NCBI GenBank assembly: GCA_017861355.1
Contig: JAGFXQ010000247.1
Coordinates: 1-5,525, forward strand
DNA from: Bacillota bacterium
Lineage (GTDB): Bacteria > Bacillota > Clostridia > Lachnospirales > Lachnospiraceae
Reading direction: 5' to 3'
DNA: 5,525 nucleotides
Shown: positions 5,514 through 5,525 of the stretch, piece after piece
Layout of the letters: each line of letters begins with the position of its first letter
How positions within the stretch are numbered: position 1 is the stretch's first letter
The notes under the pieces: generated by a model
Seen by the model: only the letters and a program-made list of their open reading frames with translations
Told to the model about the DNA's origin: nothing
Databases searched by the model: none
Translations under genes and position numbers: made by a program

Positions 5514-5525
5514 CCGATTACCGCC

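Overview
The window reads as chromosome from a Gram-positive, low-to-moderate G+C anaerobe of the Clostridia, most likely a Lachnospiraceae relative. This rests on an LTA-synthase-type membrane enzyme, a lipobox-type (lipoprotein) binding protein, near-consensus sigma-A promoters, a strong Shine-Dalgarno site, and an OppF protein whose long C-terminal tail I associate with clostridial homologues. The assignment is by protein resemblance only; no rRNA or other marker is present.

All four real genes lie on the minus strand, so transcription runs from high to low coordinates. In that order: (1) 5513-4587, an OppF-type ATPase of a peptide ABC transporter, probably the last gene of an opp/dpp operon that starts outside the window. 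(2) 4586-4208, a 379-bp gap holding a six-copy 15-bp tandem repeat that ends on the oppF stop codon, an AT-rich palindrome, a large inverted repeat that looks like a bidirectional intrinsic terminator, and a strong promoter with RBS. (3) 4207-3179 and 3170-1038, a two-gene operon with an 8-nt gap: an S66-family LD-carboxypeptidase/MccF-like serine peptidase and a 710-aa LTA-synthase-like phosphoglycerol transferase. A perfect 7-bp hairpin encloses the stop codon of the second gene. (4) 1037-886, a 152-bp gap with a plausible promoter and a leader dyad. (5) 885-43, an extracellular solute-binding (family 3) lipoprotein whose stop codon sits inside a 12-bp tandem repeat running off the left edge.

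Functionally this is an envelope and peptide-uptake neighbourhood: peptide import (OppF), hydrolysis of LD- or aminoacyl-type amide bonds (S66), polyglycerol-phosphate polymer synthesis at the membrane (LtaS-like), and an orphan solute-binding lipoprotein. The promoter and terminator layout suggests three transcription units rather than one.

I found no clear undescribed system. The most distinctive signal is a set of three independent short tandem repeats whose periods are multiples of three (12, 15 and 15 bp). Two of them contain the stop codon of the adjacent gene in their last degenerate unit, and the third builds a pentapeptide-repeat linker just after the lipoprotein signal. They point to repeat expansion remodelling gene ends and linkers.
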